Below, in pieces: positions 1-8,071 of a stretch of DNA of 64,000 bases. The notes under the pieces were generated by a model, which saw only the letters and a program-made list of their open reading frames with translations, was not told the origin of the DNA and made no database searches. Source of the stretch: JAPOVO01 sp026708165. GTDB lineage: Bacteria > Chloroflexota > UBA11872 > VXNJ01. The stretch lies in assembly GCA_965208775.1 (NCBI GenBank), contig OZ242360.1, forward strand, positions 1,116,001 through 1,180,000. Reading direction: 5' to 3'. The translations under genes were made by a program, and so were the position numbers. Position 1 is the first letter of the stretch. Each line of letters starts with the position of its first letter.

Positions 1-951
1 GGCGCCTCGTCCATCAGGTCGGCGCGAATGGCGAAGGATCGCTTCGCGCGTCGCCTGCTTTACGACATCGTTGAAGGCATCGCCCACGTCGCCGTCCGAA
101 TGTGTTCCGTCGAGACTTTCACGTGCGCGCCGCTTGATGTCGTCCAGACGCGTGGAGCGCTCGGCCCTGTCCGTCATAAGCGCCGCCGCCCGGATTTCCT
201 CACCGAATCGGGAGGCCACGTCGTCCTTAGCCTCCGTCGGCGTGAGGCGCTTTTCGTACCCGGCCTTCTCAACGCCGCACAGCGACCGAAGCTCCTCTTG
301 CATGTCGATTAGCGGCTGAATCTCGGCAAATCCAAGCTCGATCGCCTCGATCATCTTCGCCTCGGACAATTCCGCTGCGCCCGCTTCGAGCATCACCACG
401 CCCTCGCGGCTGGCGACGACCACCAGATCGAGCGCCGGGTTCTCCGTCTGAAACGTGCGGGTCGGGTTTATCACAAACTGCTCGCCGTCATAGCCCACTC
501 GCACCGCGCCGACTGGTCCGCCGAACGGTATCCGCGAAATCGTCAATGCCGCCGACGCTCCAACGATGCCCAGCACGTCCTCGCGATTCTCCTTGTCGGA
601 CGAGAGGAGCGTGTTGATCACCTGAACGTCGTTGACCATGCCCTTGGGGAATAGAGGCCTCAGCGGCCTGTCGGTCAAACGCGAGGCCAGAATCGCCGTG
701 TCGGGCGGTCTCGATTCACGTCGCAAAAAAGAGCCGGGAATGTTCCCGGCGGCGTAAGTCTTCTCTTCTAAATCGACGGAGAGCGGAAAGAAATCAATTC
801 CTTCCCTCGGCTTGTCGCTCATGGTCGCGGTGCAAAGAATCACCGTATCCCCGTAGGTGACGGTGACCGCGCCGTGCGCTTGCTGTGCCCATCGACCGGT
901 CTCCAGCTTTAGGCTAAGTCCGGCCAGGGACCTTTGTACGTCAAAAATCAT
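1..951 (-). CDS. pnp: Polyribonucleotide nucleotidyltransferase (PNPase), N-terminal part, cut by window edge
   Basis: PNPase is the phosphorolytic 3'-5' exoribonuclease of cytoplasmic RNA turnover. I translated 317 codons from the reverse strand; the frame stays open to the left window edge, so the truncation is an artefact of the window. It starts ATG-ATT-TTT at 951, with AGGGAG at 962-967 (10-nt spacing) as ribosome binding site. The first RNase PH domain covers about residues 1-145, with blocks FFPLSVDLEEKTYAAG, RPLRPLFPKGM and PFGGPVGAVRVGYDGEQF. The helical linker follows to about 305. The last visible residues, HSRRPDGRGA, are the usual beginning of the second RNase PH domain. It lies downstream of rpsO on the same strand, the classic rpsO-pnp order, across a 182-bp gap. 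Confidence 0.96.
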   Translation of the reverse strand, partial: MIFDVQRSLAGLSLKLETGRWAQQAHGAVTVTYGDTVILCTATMSDKPREGIDFFPLSVDLEEKTYAAGNIPGSFLRRESRPPDTAILASRLTDRPLRPLFPKGMVNDVQVINTLLSSDKENREDVLGIVGASAALTISRIPFGGPVGAVRVGYDGEQFVINPTRTFQTENPALDLVVVASREGVVMLEAGAAELSEAKMIEAIELGFAEIQPLIDMQEELRSLCGVEKAGYEKRLTPTEAKDDVASRFGEEIRAAALMTDRAERSTRLDDIKRRARESLDGTHSDGDVGDAFNDVVKQATREAILRHSRRPDGRGA

Positions 952-1104
952 GCAGGTATTTCTCCCTAGAGCGCCAGCTCTGGAAGAGCGAAGAGGGATA
1001 GGATCGAGGGCCTCGGCGTTTTCGCCCCTACTCCTCTTCTCTCCTCCATCGGAGCCCAGCGCCAAACTGTTCTGTTTTGCGATGTCGGCGCAACGTCCGA
1101 CAGG

Positions 1105-1140
1105 CGGTTAACGAAGCGCCGCGCCGGCGGGCGTTAACCG
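1105..1140 (-). promoter_or_regulatory. rpsO-pnp intercistronic hairpin
   Basis: A perfect 9-bp inverted repeat, CGGTTAACG at 1105-1113 and CGTTAACCG at 1132-1140, encloses a GC-rich 18-nt loop. It overlaps the TAA stop of rpsO (1134-1136). There is no T-run after it on the minus strand. In other bacteria the rpsO-pnp junction carries a terminator or RNase III processing stem; that role here is inference from position. Confidence 0.5.
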
Positions 1141-1397
1141 CGAAGTTTCAGATGCCGAACGACCTCCTTGTATTTCTCCGCGTCGCGTCCGCGCAGATAA
1201 CGCAACAGTGATCCCCGCCTTCCGACGAGACCCAGCAGGCCGCGGCGCGAGTGATGATCGTGTTTGTGGACCTTCAGATGTTCGGTCAGATGGGCGATGC
1301 GGGTTGTGAGAATGCCTATCTGCACCTGGGTCGAGCCCGTGTCGCCCTCGTGAGTTTGAAGCTCTTGAATTACGCGTTGTTTGTTTGGGCCGGCCAA
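1134..1397 (-). CDS. rpsO: 30S ribosomal protein S15
   Basis: Primary 16S rRNA-binding protein of the small-subunit platform. The 87-residue product matches the family length (about 89). It shows the S15 signature: THEGDTGSTQVQIGILTTRI near the N-terminus, then HLKVHKHDHHSRRGLLGLVG and RRGSLLRYL with the invariant basic and His residues that contact rRNA. The start is a TTG at 1397, chosen because CAGGA sits 5 nt upstream and no ATG gives the S15 N-terminus. The gene is followed by pnp. Its leader carries a promoter (-10 at 1469-1474) and an intrinsic-terminator-like hairpin ending 16 nt before the start codon. Confidence 0.97.
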   Translation of the reverse strand: MAGPNKQRVIQELQTHEGDTGSTQVQIGILTTRIAHLTEHLKVHKHDHHSRRGLLGLVGRRGSLLRYLRGRDAEKYKEVVRHLKLRG

Positions 1398-1413
1398 ATT
1401 AATCCTGACTACT

Positions 1414-1437
1414 AAAAAAGCCCGCCTGCGAGCGGGC
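1414..1437 (-). terminator. Intrinsic-terminator-like hairpin in the rpsO leader
   Basis: On the minus strand GCCCGC, a 6-nt loop and GCGGGC (1437-1420) are followed at once by six T (1419-1414). This is a standard Rho-independent terminator, yet it lies between the likely rpsO promoter and the rpsO start. No gene upstream on this strand needs ending, because the neighbour (1527 onward) runs the other way. It is therefore a candidate attenuator of rpsO-pnp. Confidence 0.65.
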
Positions 1438-1468
1438 CAGCCGAACTGATTTCCTTACCTCTTGGGAG

Positions 1469-1474
1469 AGTATA
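1469..1474 (-). promoter_or_regulatory. Candidate -10 box of the rpsO promoter
   Basis: TATACT on the minus strand (plus strand AGTATA at 1469-1474) gives a leader of about 65 nt before rpsO. The -35 region is weak: GTTTCA with a 16-nt spacer is the best candidate. The call rests mainly on the near-consensus -10 and its position. Confidence 0.45.
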
Positions 1475-1526
1475 GCATTCAACAAGCCTATGAAACGTTC
1501 CTATTCTCGCAGCTCGTGACTATCTG

Positions 1527-2132
1527 ATGGCGAGTCGAAGGCGCGCAAAGCGCCGAGGCCAGCGTCGGATCGCGCCGCCCGCTCCGCCCCCTCGCGCCGC
1601 GCCGCCGCGTCAGCGGACACGCCTTTCCCGACGCCAGTGGATCCTGATGACCGTCGTCTTCCTCGGACTCATCCCGCTCCAGATCTTCGTGCTTCAGAAC
1701 TTTTTCGACCGGCCTCCGGGAACGGCTATCGAGAACGTCGATTCTGAGTTGATCGAGGACATCGACTCGCCGCACGAGCCGTACTCCAGCATCCCGCCCA
1801 CGTCGGGAGCGCACGTCGCGTCTGGGGCGGCTTGGGGCGTCCACTCCGATCCGATCCCCAACGAGGTGCAGGTAGCCAATCTCCTCGACGGAGGGGTCAT
1901 CGTCCAGTACAACTGCGTGACCGGCACTGTCGAATGCGACGAGTTGGTCAGCGCGCTGACCGCCGTATACCAACGGTACCCCGGCGCGAAGATCATTCTC
2001 GCCCCAGGCCCGGCCATCGCCGACGCGCGAGTCGCGCTAACGGCTCTCAACAGGCTGGAAAAGATGAAAAGTTACCGAGAGCGGCCCGTCGTCGATTTCA
2101 TCGAAGGGCACCTCGACATCACCGCCGAGTAG
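1527..2132 (+). CDS. DUF3105 family membrane-anchored protein
   Basis: A 201-residue protein of unknown function. Residues 1-36 are very rich in Arg, Pro and Ala. Residues 38-60 form one transmembrane helix, so the basic N-terminus should stay in the cytoplasm and the rest face outside. The outer domain carries the DUF3105 signature: PPTSGAH (90-96), AWGVHSDPIPNE (102-113) and LLDGGVIVQYN (119-129). Cys130 and Cys137 could form a disulfide. The gene is divergent from rpsO and followed by a repeat block, so it is probably monocistronic. The family assignment is from these motifs; no activity can be given. Confidence 0.8.
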   Translation: MASRRRAKRRGQRRIAPPAPPPRAAPPRQRTRLSRRQWILMTVVFLGLIPLQIFVLQNFFDRPPGTAIENVDSELIEDIDSPHEPYSSIPPTSGAHVASGAAWGVHSDPIPNEVQVANLLDGGVIVQYNCVTGTVECDELVSALTAVYQRYPGAKIILAPGPAIADARVALTALNRLEKMKSYRERPVVDFIEGHLDITAE

Positions 2133-2145
2133 CGCCGGCCTCTTA

Positions 2146-2345
2146 CCGTCATCCCGCCCCTAACCGTCATCCCCGCCTTCTACCCGTCATTCCCGCGAAA
2201 AGCCTGCCCTCGACCCGATCGGGGGCGGGAATCCATCCCCTCTCCCATCTAGGTCTAGATGTCATTCCGAGCGAAGTCGAGGAATCTAACCTCCCCGTCA
2301 CCGATCCCCATCCGTCGTTCCGGACTTGACCCGGAATCCAGACCT
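2146..2345. repeat. Cluster of three dispersed palindromic repeats
   Basis: Three repeat types stand side by side between the DUF3105 gene and holB. One copy of the CATTCCCGCGAAA...GCGGGAATCC type spans about 2184-2240 (loop enlarged). GTCATTCCGAGCGAAG...GAGGAATCT is at 2261-2287. CGTTCCGGACTTG...CCGGAATCCA is at 2316-2340. Each is an imperfect palindrome, and the same types recur near 7.8, 56.1-56.7 and 57.7 kb. They resemble REP-type elements. Confidence 0.8.
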
Positions 2346-2400
2346 CGAAGACCGTTCCGATTCGCGAGTACTGCCCACCCAAAATCTAGTACCCTCACTT

Positions 2401-3375
2401 ATGGGCAAGTGGCTTGTTACCGGTCAGGAACGCGTGGCGCAAATGCTGCGCGGCGCTATCGAACGCAACCGCGTCGCGCACGCGTATCTGCTAATTGGTC
2501 ACAGCGGCTGCGGTAAGACTGCCACCGCGCGCAACTTCGCCCAGGCGCTCAACTGCGAACGTGCCGCCCCACCCTGCCAGGAATGCCGCTCCTGCCTGCG
2601 CATAGCCCATGGCGAGGACTTCGACGTCCGCGAAATCGACGTCGGCGAGAAGCATCAGCAGATACATATCGACCAGGTCCGGGAGATCGAGCGCCGCGTA
2701 TCGCTCAAAGCCACAAGCTCCAAATTCAAGATCACTATCATTCCCAGGGCCGAGTTCTTCTCGCGGGAAGCGGCCGACGCGCTTCTCAAGATCCTGGAGG
2801 AGCCTCCACCTCGCACAATCATGATTCTTGGCGCGCGGACCATCGAGTCGGTCCCGGAAACTCTTGCGTCGAGGTGCATTCAGATTCGCATGACGGTCCC
2901 CGCCAGAAAAGCCATAGCTGAGCTGCTGCCGCAAGACGGACCTGTAGCCGAGTCTGATCGAAACTTGATACTCGACTACGCCGAAGGGCGGCCGCGCTGG
3001 GCCGTGGAAATGGCCGCCGATCCCGAATTGCTCGAGGATTTCAAACAGCGGTTGATGGCATTCAAAGAGCGGCTCGCCGGCGACGCGACATCGAGGCTGG
3101 GAGTGGCCGCCGAAATCGGCAACCAGCGAAAGGCCGCGCTAGAGGAATTGGAGCTTCTCGCTGGATATCATGGGGTAGTCGCTCGCGCCAGGGCTGCGGA
3201 GTCCGGCGGCGGTCCTGAGGTAGAACGTCGGTTCTACGAAAAGTGGGCGGCTAATCTGAACACAATTCGCGCGGGAATCAATGCCCTGAGCGCCAACACG
3301 ATGGTGGCCAGCACTCTTGACGATCTGTTTCTCGACCTCGACGAAATACATGGCGCCGGTCCGGCCGCGCCCTGA
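2401..3375 (+). CDS. holB: DNA polymerase III, delta' subunit
   Basis: Clamp-loader subunit of the replicative polymerase (324 residues, family usually about 330). It has an AAA+ core with Walker A GHSGCGKT (33-40), then the clamp-loader zinc module Cys52, Cys59, Cys62, Cys65, then KITIIPRAEFFSREAAD and LLKILEEPPPRT, and a TLASRC sensor block, followed by the C-terminal helical collar. I chose ATG 2401, which gives the normal MGKWLVTGQE start. The 25 codons upstream lie inside a palindromic repeat and look non-coding. No clear Shine-Dalgarno precedes it. ricT follows 19 bp downstream, as in Bacillus and many other bacteria. Confidence 0.93.
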   Translation: MGKWLVTGQERVAQMLRGAIERNRVAHAYLLIGHSGCGKTATARNFAQALNCERAAPPCQECRSCLRIAHGEDFDVREIDVGEKHQQIHIDQVREIERRVSLKATSSKFKITIIPRAEFFSREAADALLKILEEPPPRTIMILGARTIESVPETLASRCIQIRMTVPARKAIAELLPQDGPVAESDRNLILDYAEGRPRWAVEMAADPELLEDFKQRLMAFKERLAGDATSRLGVAAEIGNQRKAALEELELLAGYHGVVARARAAESGGGPEVERRFYEKWAANLNTIRAGINALSANTMVASTLDDLFLDLDEIHGAGPAAP

Positions 3376-3394
3376 TATGGAGACCCCGCTCTAA

Positions 3395-4279
3395 ATGCCG
3401 ACCGTAATCGGAATCCGATTCCGCCGTGCCGGGAAGCTCTACTACTTCTCTCCCGGAGACCATGACTTCGAGGTCGACGACTACGCGGTCGTCAATTCAG
3501 GCAACAGCCGCCGGCTCGCGCGCGTGGTGCTCGCCCCAACCGAGCTCGCCACCGAGGAGTTGAAGAACGACCTGAAGGAGGTCGAGCGCAAGGGTACTCC
3601 CGACGACATCGTGACGATGAAGCACTATGAAGAGCAAGCCGAGGAATCGCTCGAGACGTTCCGGGAGCTGGCGCGAGACCGCAGCCTGCCCATAACTCCT
3701 CTGCAAGCCGAATACAGCTTCGATGGCGCCAACGTCACTTTCCAGTTCTCCGCCGATAAGCAGGTCGACTTCCAGGCGCTTGCTCAGGAGCTCGCCGAGT
3801 TGCTTGAGATCAGAGTCGAATTGCGGCAGGTCGGCGCCCGCGACCGTGCCCGGCTGGCGGACGGCCTGGGACGTTGCGGTCTCAGCCTGTGCTGCTCCAC
3901 GTGGCTTGTTCAGCCGGGCAACGTCACCATGAGAATGGCCAAGGACCAAAACCTGCCCTTGAACCCTTCTAAGATCTCCGGCGTCTGCGGCCGCTTGCTC
4001 TGCTGTCTCCGCTACGAGCACGACATGTACCTCCAGGGTCCGCTCACTACCGATGGAGACTTCGTCGAATCGGAAGACGAGGCCCAGGACTTGTTCACCC
4101 GGGGCACGCGCGGTCGCAATCGCTACAAGCCCGACGACGAGTCGGCGAATCAGTTCCTTCCGCCCATACCCAAGTCCGAGAAGCAACCCGCCGAAAACCA
4201 AAAGAAGGAAGGTTCCAGCCGTAGGGGCCGGTCCAGACGCCGGGGGCGCTCAAGAAGGCGGCGGCGCAGACGGCGCTGA
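3395..4279 (+). CDS. ricT: RicT/YaaT-like PSP1 domain protein
   Basis: The 294-residue product has the PSP1 C-terminal domain. The six Cys of the RicT group are at 161, 166, 167, 198, 203 and 204, inside GRCGLSLCCSTW and ISGVCGRLLCCLRYE. In Bacillus subtilis RicT works with RicA and RicF in an Fe-S-containing complex that stimulates RNase Y-dependent mRNA maturation; the same role here is inferred. Residues 275-294 are almost all Arg, a basic tail that could bind RNA and is not part of the core family. It forms a pair with holB (19-bp gap). Confidence 0.88.
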   Translation: MPTVIGIRFRRAGKLYYFSPGDHDFEVDDYAVVNSGNSRRLARVVLAPTELATEELKNDLKEVERKGTPDDIVTMKHYEEQAEESLETFRELARDRSLPITPLQAEYSFDGANVTFQFSADKQVDFQALAQELAELLEIRVELRQVGARDRARLADGLGRCGLSLCCSTWLVQPGNVTMRMAKDQNLPLNPSKISGVCGRLLCCLRYEHDMYLQGPLTTDGDFVESEDEAQDLFTRGTRGRNRYKPDDESANQFLPPIPKSEKQPAENQKKEGSSRRGRSRRRGRSRRRRRRRR

Positions 4280-4290
4280 ACCGCGCCGGT

Positions 4291-5238
4291 CTACTGACTC
4301 GGAATCCTCGGTCTATACCAATCGATGGTGCGGCGAAGGCCGTCGTCGAGCGATATCGTCGGCTCCCAGCCAAATACCTCACGGGCCAGCGAGATGTCGG
4401 GACAACGGCGCGTGGGGTCGTCCGCCGGAAGCGGGGCGTTCTCGATCGTTGAATCGCTGCCCGCCAGCTCGACGATCTTCTCGGCGATCTCGAGAATCGT
4501 GGTTTCTACGGGATTGCCAAGATTGACCACCCGACCGGAGCCTTCCGGATTGTCGAGCACCCTCACCATGCCGTCGACCAGATCATCCACGTAACACCAG
4601 CTTCGCGTCTGTGAGCCGTCGCCGTGCACGATCAGCGGCTCCCCTCGCACCGCCCGCACGATGAAGTCGGTCACCGCGCGACCGTCGTCGAGCCGCTGAC
4701 GCGGGCCGTACGTGTTGAAAATTCGGATTGTTCGAGTGTCGAGGCCGTATGACTGGCCCGCTATGTACGTGAGCGTCTCTGCAAATCGCTTGCTCTCGTC
4801 GTAGCAAGAACGCTCGCCTACGGGATTCACGTTCCCCCAGTACGACTCCGGTTGCGGATGAACATGCGGCTCCCCGTACGCTTCCGACGTGGAAGCAAGG
4901 AAGAACTTCGCGTCACTTTCTCGCGCCACGTTTATCAGGTTCTGCGTACCGACCGAATTGACCGCCGCTATCTCGGCTGCCCGGCTTCGAAAGTCGATCG
5001 GACTGGCCGGGCTGGCGATGTTCAGAACGCAGTCGAATCGACCCAGGTCCGGAATCGGCTCCACGATGTCGTGCTCGATCAGATCGAAACCCTCGACCCC
5101 GCGAAGTTCCGAAACGTTTTCACGCAGCGCTGTCGCGAAGCTGTCCATGCACACCACGCTGTGTCCTTCGGACAGCAAGCGTTCGCACAGATGCGAGCCG
5201 ATAAAACCGGCGCCGCCGGCAACCAGAGATCTGGGCAA
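4291..5238 (-). CDS. NAD-dependent sugar-nucleotide epimerase/decarboxylase, UDP-xylose synthase-like
   Basis: Extended short-chain dehydrogenase of 315 residues. Evidence: GGAGFIGS NAD-binding turn (8-15), LASTSEAYGEP with the catalytic Ser, and the YxxxK pair in CYDESKRFAE, preceded by YWGNVNPVGERSC. That block and RIFNTYGPRQRLDDGR are typical of UDP-glucuronate decarboxylases (UXS). A role in making UDP-xylose or a related sugar for surface glycans is inferred; dTDP-glucose dehydratases are the main alternative. It is convergent with ricT (11-bp gap). A second epimerase of similar size is at 23.8 kb. Confidence 0.8.
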   Translation of the reverse strand: MPRSLVAGGAGFIGSHLCERLLSEGHSVVCMDSFATALRENVSELRGVEGFDLIEHDIVEPIPDLGRFDCVLNIASPASPIDFRSRAAEIAAVNSVGTQNLINVARESDAKFFLASTSEAYGEPHVHPQPESYWGNVNPVGERSCYDESKRFAETLTYIAGQSYGLDTRTIRIFNTYGPRQRLDDGRAVTDFIVRAVRGEPLIVHGDGSQTRSWCYVDDLVDGMVRVLDNPEGSGRVVNLGNPVETTILEIAEKIVELAGSDSTIENAPLPADDPTRRCPDISLAREVFGWEPTISLDDGLRRTIDWYRPRIPSQ

Positions 5239-5354
5239 TATTCCTGAGACCCTATGCGCTTCGCGAGACCCGAGCCGGCGCGGTCAGCACAACCCGTGCC
5301 CTAAACCGCCCGCGGCTAGCCGAACGATTCTACGACGCTCCCCGCCTCGACACC

Positions 5355-5383
5355 CGCCGGCAGCCGCAAGTCGGCTGCCGGCG
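5355..5383 (-). terminator. Perfect 12-bp hairpin after glnA
   Basis: CGCCGGCAGCCG (5355-5366), a 5-nt loop and CGGCTGCCGGCG (5372-5383) form a 12-bp stem 19 bp past the glnA stop. There is no U-tract on the minus strand. It is a likely 3' end or mRNA-stabilising structure for glnA rather than a textbook intrinsic terminator. Confidence 0.6.
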
Positions 5384-5401
5384 CGAATCCGGGCGTGCGC
5401 T

Positions 5402-6850
5402 TTATCCGTGGAAGTAGAGCAGAAACTCGAATGGAGTGGGTCTCAGCGCCGACGGCAGGACTTCATTCTCCGTCTTGTACTCGATCCACGTGTCTATCAG
5501 GTCCTGCGTGAAAACGCCGCCCTCCAGCAGATAGTCGTGATCGTCCGCCAAAGCGGCCAGCGACTCTTCCAGGCTGCCGGGCGTGGACTGTATGTTCGCC
5601 CTCTCCTCGGCGCTCAGCTCATAGATGTCCTCGTCCACGGGGTCCGGCGGCGCGATCTTGTTGCGAACGCCGTCGAGCCCGGCCATCAGCATCGCGGCGA
5701 AAGCCAGATACGGGTTAGCCGTCGGGTCGGGGCAGCGGAACTCGACGCGCTTCTGCGCCGGTATCTCGTTGTACACCGGTATGCGGCACGCCGCGCTGCG
5801 GTTTCGGGCTGAATATACGCGCGACACCGGCGCCTCGTATCCGGGCACCAGCCTCCGGTACGAGTTGGTCGTCGGAGCGCAGATCGCCAGCAGCGACGGC
5901 GTGTGGGCCAGCAGCCCGCCGATGTAGTAACGGGCCATCTCGCTTATAAGCGCGTAGCCGGACGCGTCGTAGAAGAGCGGTTCGCCATCCTTCCACAGGC
6001 TCTGATGCACGTGCATTCCGGACCCGTTGTCACCGTACAAAGGCTTCGGCATGAAGGTAACCGTCAGCCCGTGGGCGGCGGCGACGTTCTTGGTGATGTA
6101 CTTGTACATCATCACGGAGTCCGCCATGCTGGTCAGTTCGCCGTAGCGCATGTCGATCTCGGCCTGCCCCGCGGTCGCCACTTCGTGGTGGTGGACCTCC
6201 ACGTCGACCCCGGCTTCGATCAGTTTGAGAACCATCTCCGACCGGACGTCCTGGAGACTGTCCGTCGGCGGGACTGGGAAATACCCTCCCTTGTAACCGG
6301 GCCGGTATCCCAGGTTCGGCTTGCCGCCTACCTCGCTCGCTCCCGAGTTCCAGATGCCTTCGGGCGAGTCGATCTCAAATCCGGCGCTGTTGGGGTCCTG
6401 GTGGAACCGCGCCCCGCTCAGAATGAAGAACTCGGCCTCCGGTCCCCAATAGCTCATGTCGGCGATCCCGCTGCCGCGCAAATGCGCCTCGGCTTTGCGG
6501 GCCACGTTTCGCGGGTCCCGCGAATACGCCTCGCCCGTCGTAGGGTCGACCACGTTGCAGATCATCGACAGCGTCTTGATTCCGAGTAACGGGTCGACCA
6601 CCGCCGTCGTCGGATCGGGCAGCAGCATCATGTCACTGAGATTGATAGGCTGAAACCCGCGTACGCTCGAACCGTCGAATCCCAGCCCCTCCTCGAACAG
6701 GCCCGGCTTCAGATCGCCGACCGGAATCGAGAAATGCTGCCAGGTGCCAAACAGGTCGGTGAATCGGAAATCAACTATCTGTACGCCGTTGCTTTCGGCA
6801 AGCTCGATGGCGCTTTGGACGTCTTCGGGATCGGCAACCAGGTCGGACAA
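5402..6850 (-). CDS. glnA: Glutamine synthetase, type I
   Basis: Makes glutamine from glutamate, ammonia and ATP in the cytoplasm. The 482-residue product shows the GSI hallmarks in order: GFDGSSVRGF (beta-grasp region), YWGPEAEFFI with metal-binding Glu, EVATAGQAEIDMRYG, YGDNGSGMHVHQSLW, TNSYRRLVPGYEAPV, and RVEFRCPDPTANPY. DIYELSAEE aligns with the adenylylation-site region and keeps its Tyr, so covalent control is possible. I chose the TTG at 6850 (protein begins MSDLVADPEDVQ), because GGAGG lies 7 nt upstream at 6858-6862; the longer ORF to 6910 would run through the terminator hairpin. It is monocistronic, with its own promoter and a leader terminator. Confidence 0.96.
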   Translation of the reverse strand: MSDLVADPEDVQSAIELAESNGVQIVDFRFTDLFGTWQHFSIPVGDLKPGLFEEGLGFDGSSVRGFQPINLSDMMLLPDPTTAVVDPLLGIKTLSMICNVVDPTTGEAYSRDPRNVARKAEAHLRGSGIADMSYWGPEAEFFILSGARFHQDPNSAGFEIDSPEGIWNSGASEVGGKPNLGYRPGYKGGYFPVPPTDSLQDVRSEMVLKLIEAGVDVEVHHHEVATAGQAEIDMRYGELTSMADSVMMYKYITKNVAAAHGLTVTFMPKPLYGDNGSGMHVHQSLWKDGEPLFYDASGYALISEMARYYIGGLLAHTPSLLAICAPTTNSYRRLVPGYEAPVSRVYSARNRSAACRIPVYNEIPAQKRVEFRCPDPTANPYLAFAAMLMAGLDGVRNKIAPPDPVDEDIYELSAEERANIQSTPGSLEESLAALADDHDYLLEGGVFTQDLIDTWIEYKTENEVLPSALRPTPFEFLLYFHG

Positions 6851-6864
6851 AACAGAGCCTCCAC

Positions 6865-6898
6865 AAAAAAAGCCCGTCCCCCCACAGCGGGGTTCGGG
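6865..6898 (-). terminator. Intrinsic-terminator-like hairpin in the glnA leader
   Basis: On the minus strand, CCCCGCTGTGGGG (6892-6880), flanked by CCCG and CGGG arms, is followed by GC and seven T (6871-6865). The T-run ends only 2 nt before the glnA Shine-Dalgarno (6862-6858). It lies downstream of the glnA promoter, so premature termination would stop glnA itself. A candidate attenuator. Confidence 0.6.
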
Positions 6899-6986
6899 GA
6901 CTTGAAACACAACGCGACCAAGGCTTCAAGCTCTTGGGTTGACCGTCGTTGGTCGGGCGGAAAGTCGGCTCTGGCTTAGCCAAGCT

Positions 6987-7016
6987 ATTGTATGAACTCC
7001 GACCCTGTGCAATCAA
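6987..7016 (-). promoter_or_regulatory. glnA promoter
   Basis: On the minus strand TTGATT (7016-7011), an 18-nt spacer and TACAAT (6992-6987) match a sigma-70-type promoter. Transcription would begin near 6980 and give a leader of about 130 nt. That leader holds a GACCAA/TTGGTC pair and a CTTGAA/TTCAAG pair upstream of the terminator, which could form alternative structures. Confidence 0.55.
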
Positions 7017-7115
7017 ATGACATTGCCCTGCGGCGCATGGCGCTGTAGGCCGCACAGGCGGATAATTTGACGGGACGGTTAGTGGCTATCGAACCTGGAG
7101 GAAGTCACCACTCCA

Positions 7116-7670
7116 ATGCAGCGTAACGACATAGGGGTCGGCGGCACGATCCTGGCCGTCGCCACCGCGCTCGTCGTCCCCGTCGTCGGGATTTTGCTCC
7201 TGAACTTCTATCTCAGGGGGCCGACCCAGGAGGAGCTTGCCCTCGCCTCGTCGCTCGCGCCTAAACCCGCCGCGACCAGCGAAGCCGCGGTCAGATCCCC
7301 CATCGCAACGCAGGCTCCGCCACTCCCTACCCCCACGCCCTCACCGGCTCCCGCGGAGACCGCTCCACCCACCGTTACGCCGGAACCGACCGAGACTCCC
7401 ACGCCCGCACCGAGCCCTACTCCCGAGCCCACCGAGACCATCCCGCCGCCGAGAGTAGTCTCACCCGGCCTCACCGCCACCGTGAACGCCACCGACGGCC
7501 TCAACGTCCGCGAAGGACCCTCTACGGACAACAACGTCGTGCGCGTCTTGCTGTTCGAGGAAGAAGTCGTTCTCACCGGTCAGGACCTAATCGAAGGCGA
7601 GATACAGTGGGTCGAGCTGGAAGAGGAAGGCTGGACTCAAGCGCGCTACCTAACGTTTTCCGACGAGTGA
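7116..7670 (+). CDS. Membrane-anchored SH3b domain protein
   Basis: A 184-residue protein. Residues 10-33 are an N-terminal transmembrane anchor. Residues 48-112 are a low-complexity linker of Pro, Thr, Ala and Glu, as found in proteins that cross a cell wall or outer layer. Residues 118-184 form a bacterial SH3 (SH3_3) domain with the signature GLNVREGPSTDNNVVRVL and a final WTQARYL strand. Such domains often bind cell-wall or surface polymers. GGAGGAAG lies 12 nt upstream of the ATG. It stands alone between glnA (divergent) and a repeat block. Confidence 0.82.
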   Translation: MQRNDIGVGGTILAVATALVVPVVGILLLNFYLRGPTQEELALASSLAPKPAATSEAAVRSPIATQAPPLPTPTPSPAPAETAPPTVTPEPTETPTPAPSPTPEPTETIPPPRVVSPGLTATVNATDGLNVREGPSTDNNVVRVLLFEEEVVLTGQDLIEGEIQWVELEEEGWTQARYLTFSDE

Positions 7671-8071
7671 TTTAGCGCGCCGAGACCCAAGCGAGCCATG
7701 CCTTTGGCGCCGGTCTGGCGCCCCGTTGGACAGAATGCCCGTCTAGCTAATAGGCCAATTATGAAATCCTCGCCTAACCTTTCGTCATTCCCGCTCCCCC
7801 ACCGTCATTCCCGCGAAAGCGCGAATCCATCCCCTCCAACCTGTAATCCCAGCCAGGCTCCCCTGAGTCCAAGCGCCGAACCGGATTCGGCAGTGGTCTC
7901 AAATATGGTGCGCAATGCAGACCGCTCTTCAGCCATCCCGATAAAATCAACTCGAATATCAAACGTCCTGCGGAGTACTCATCGAATTGAACTTTAGATG
8001 CCGGCTGGCTTACCCTGTGCGCTTCGAGCTCGCCCCGGCTATCTGCTGCCGCCTGCTCCGGAGAACTTAGC
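7671..8071. other. Non-coding stretch between SH3b gene and alaX, with a palindromic repeat
   Basis: No credible gene here. It holds one copy of the CGTCATTCCCGCGAAAGC palindromic repeat at 7803-7830, preceded by a half copy at 7783-7794. The rest is AT-richer than the flanking genes (about 7740-7770). I found no clear promoter motif. Confidence 0.6.

Noticed and set aside
2326..2400. Longer N-terminus for holB
   Set aside because: These codons lie partly in a palindromic repeat; the clamp-loader N-terminus begins at 2401.
6851..6910. Longer start for glnA
   Set aside because: It would translate through the leader terminator; the TTG at 6850 has an ideal GGAGG 7 nt upstream.
8040..8071. T-box leader before alaX-ileS
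   Set aside because: No TGGNACCGCG-like motif or terminator is seen upstream.
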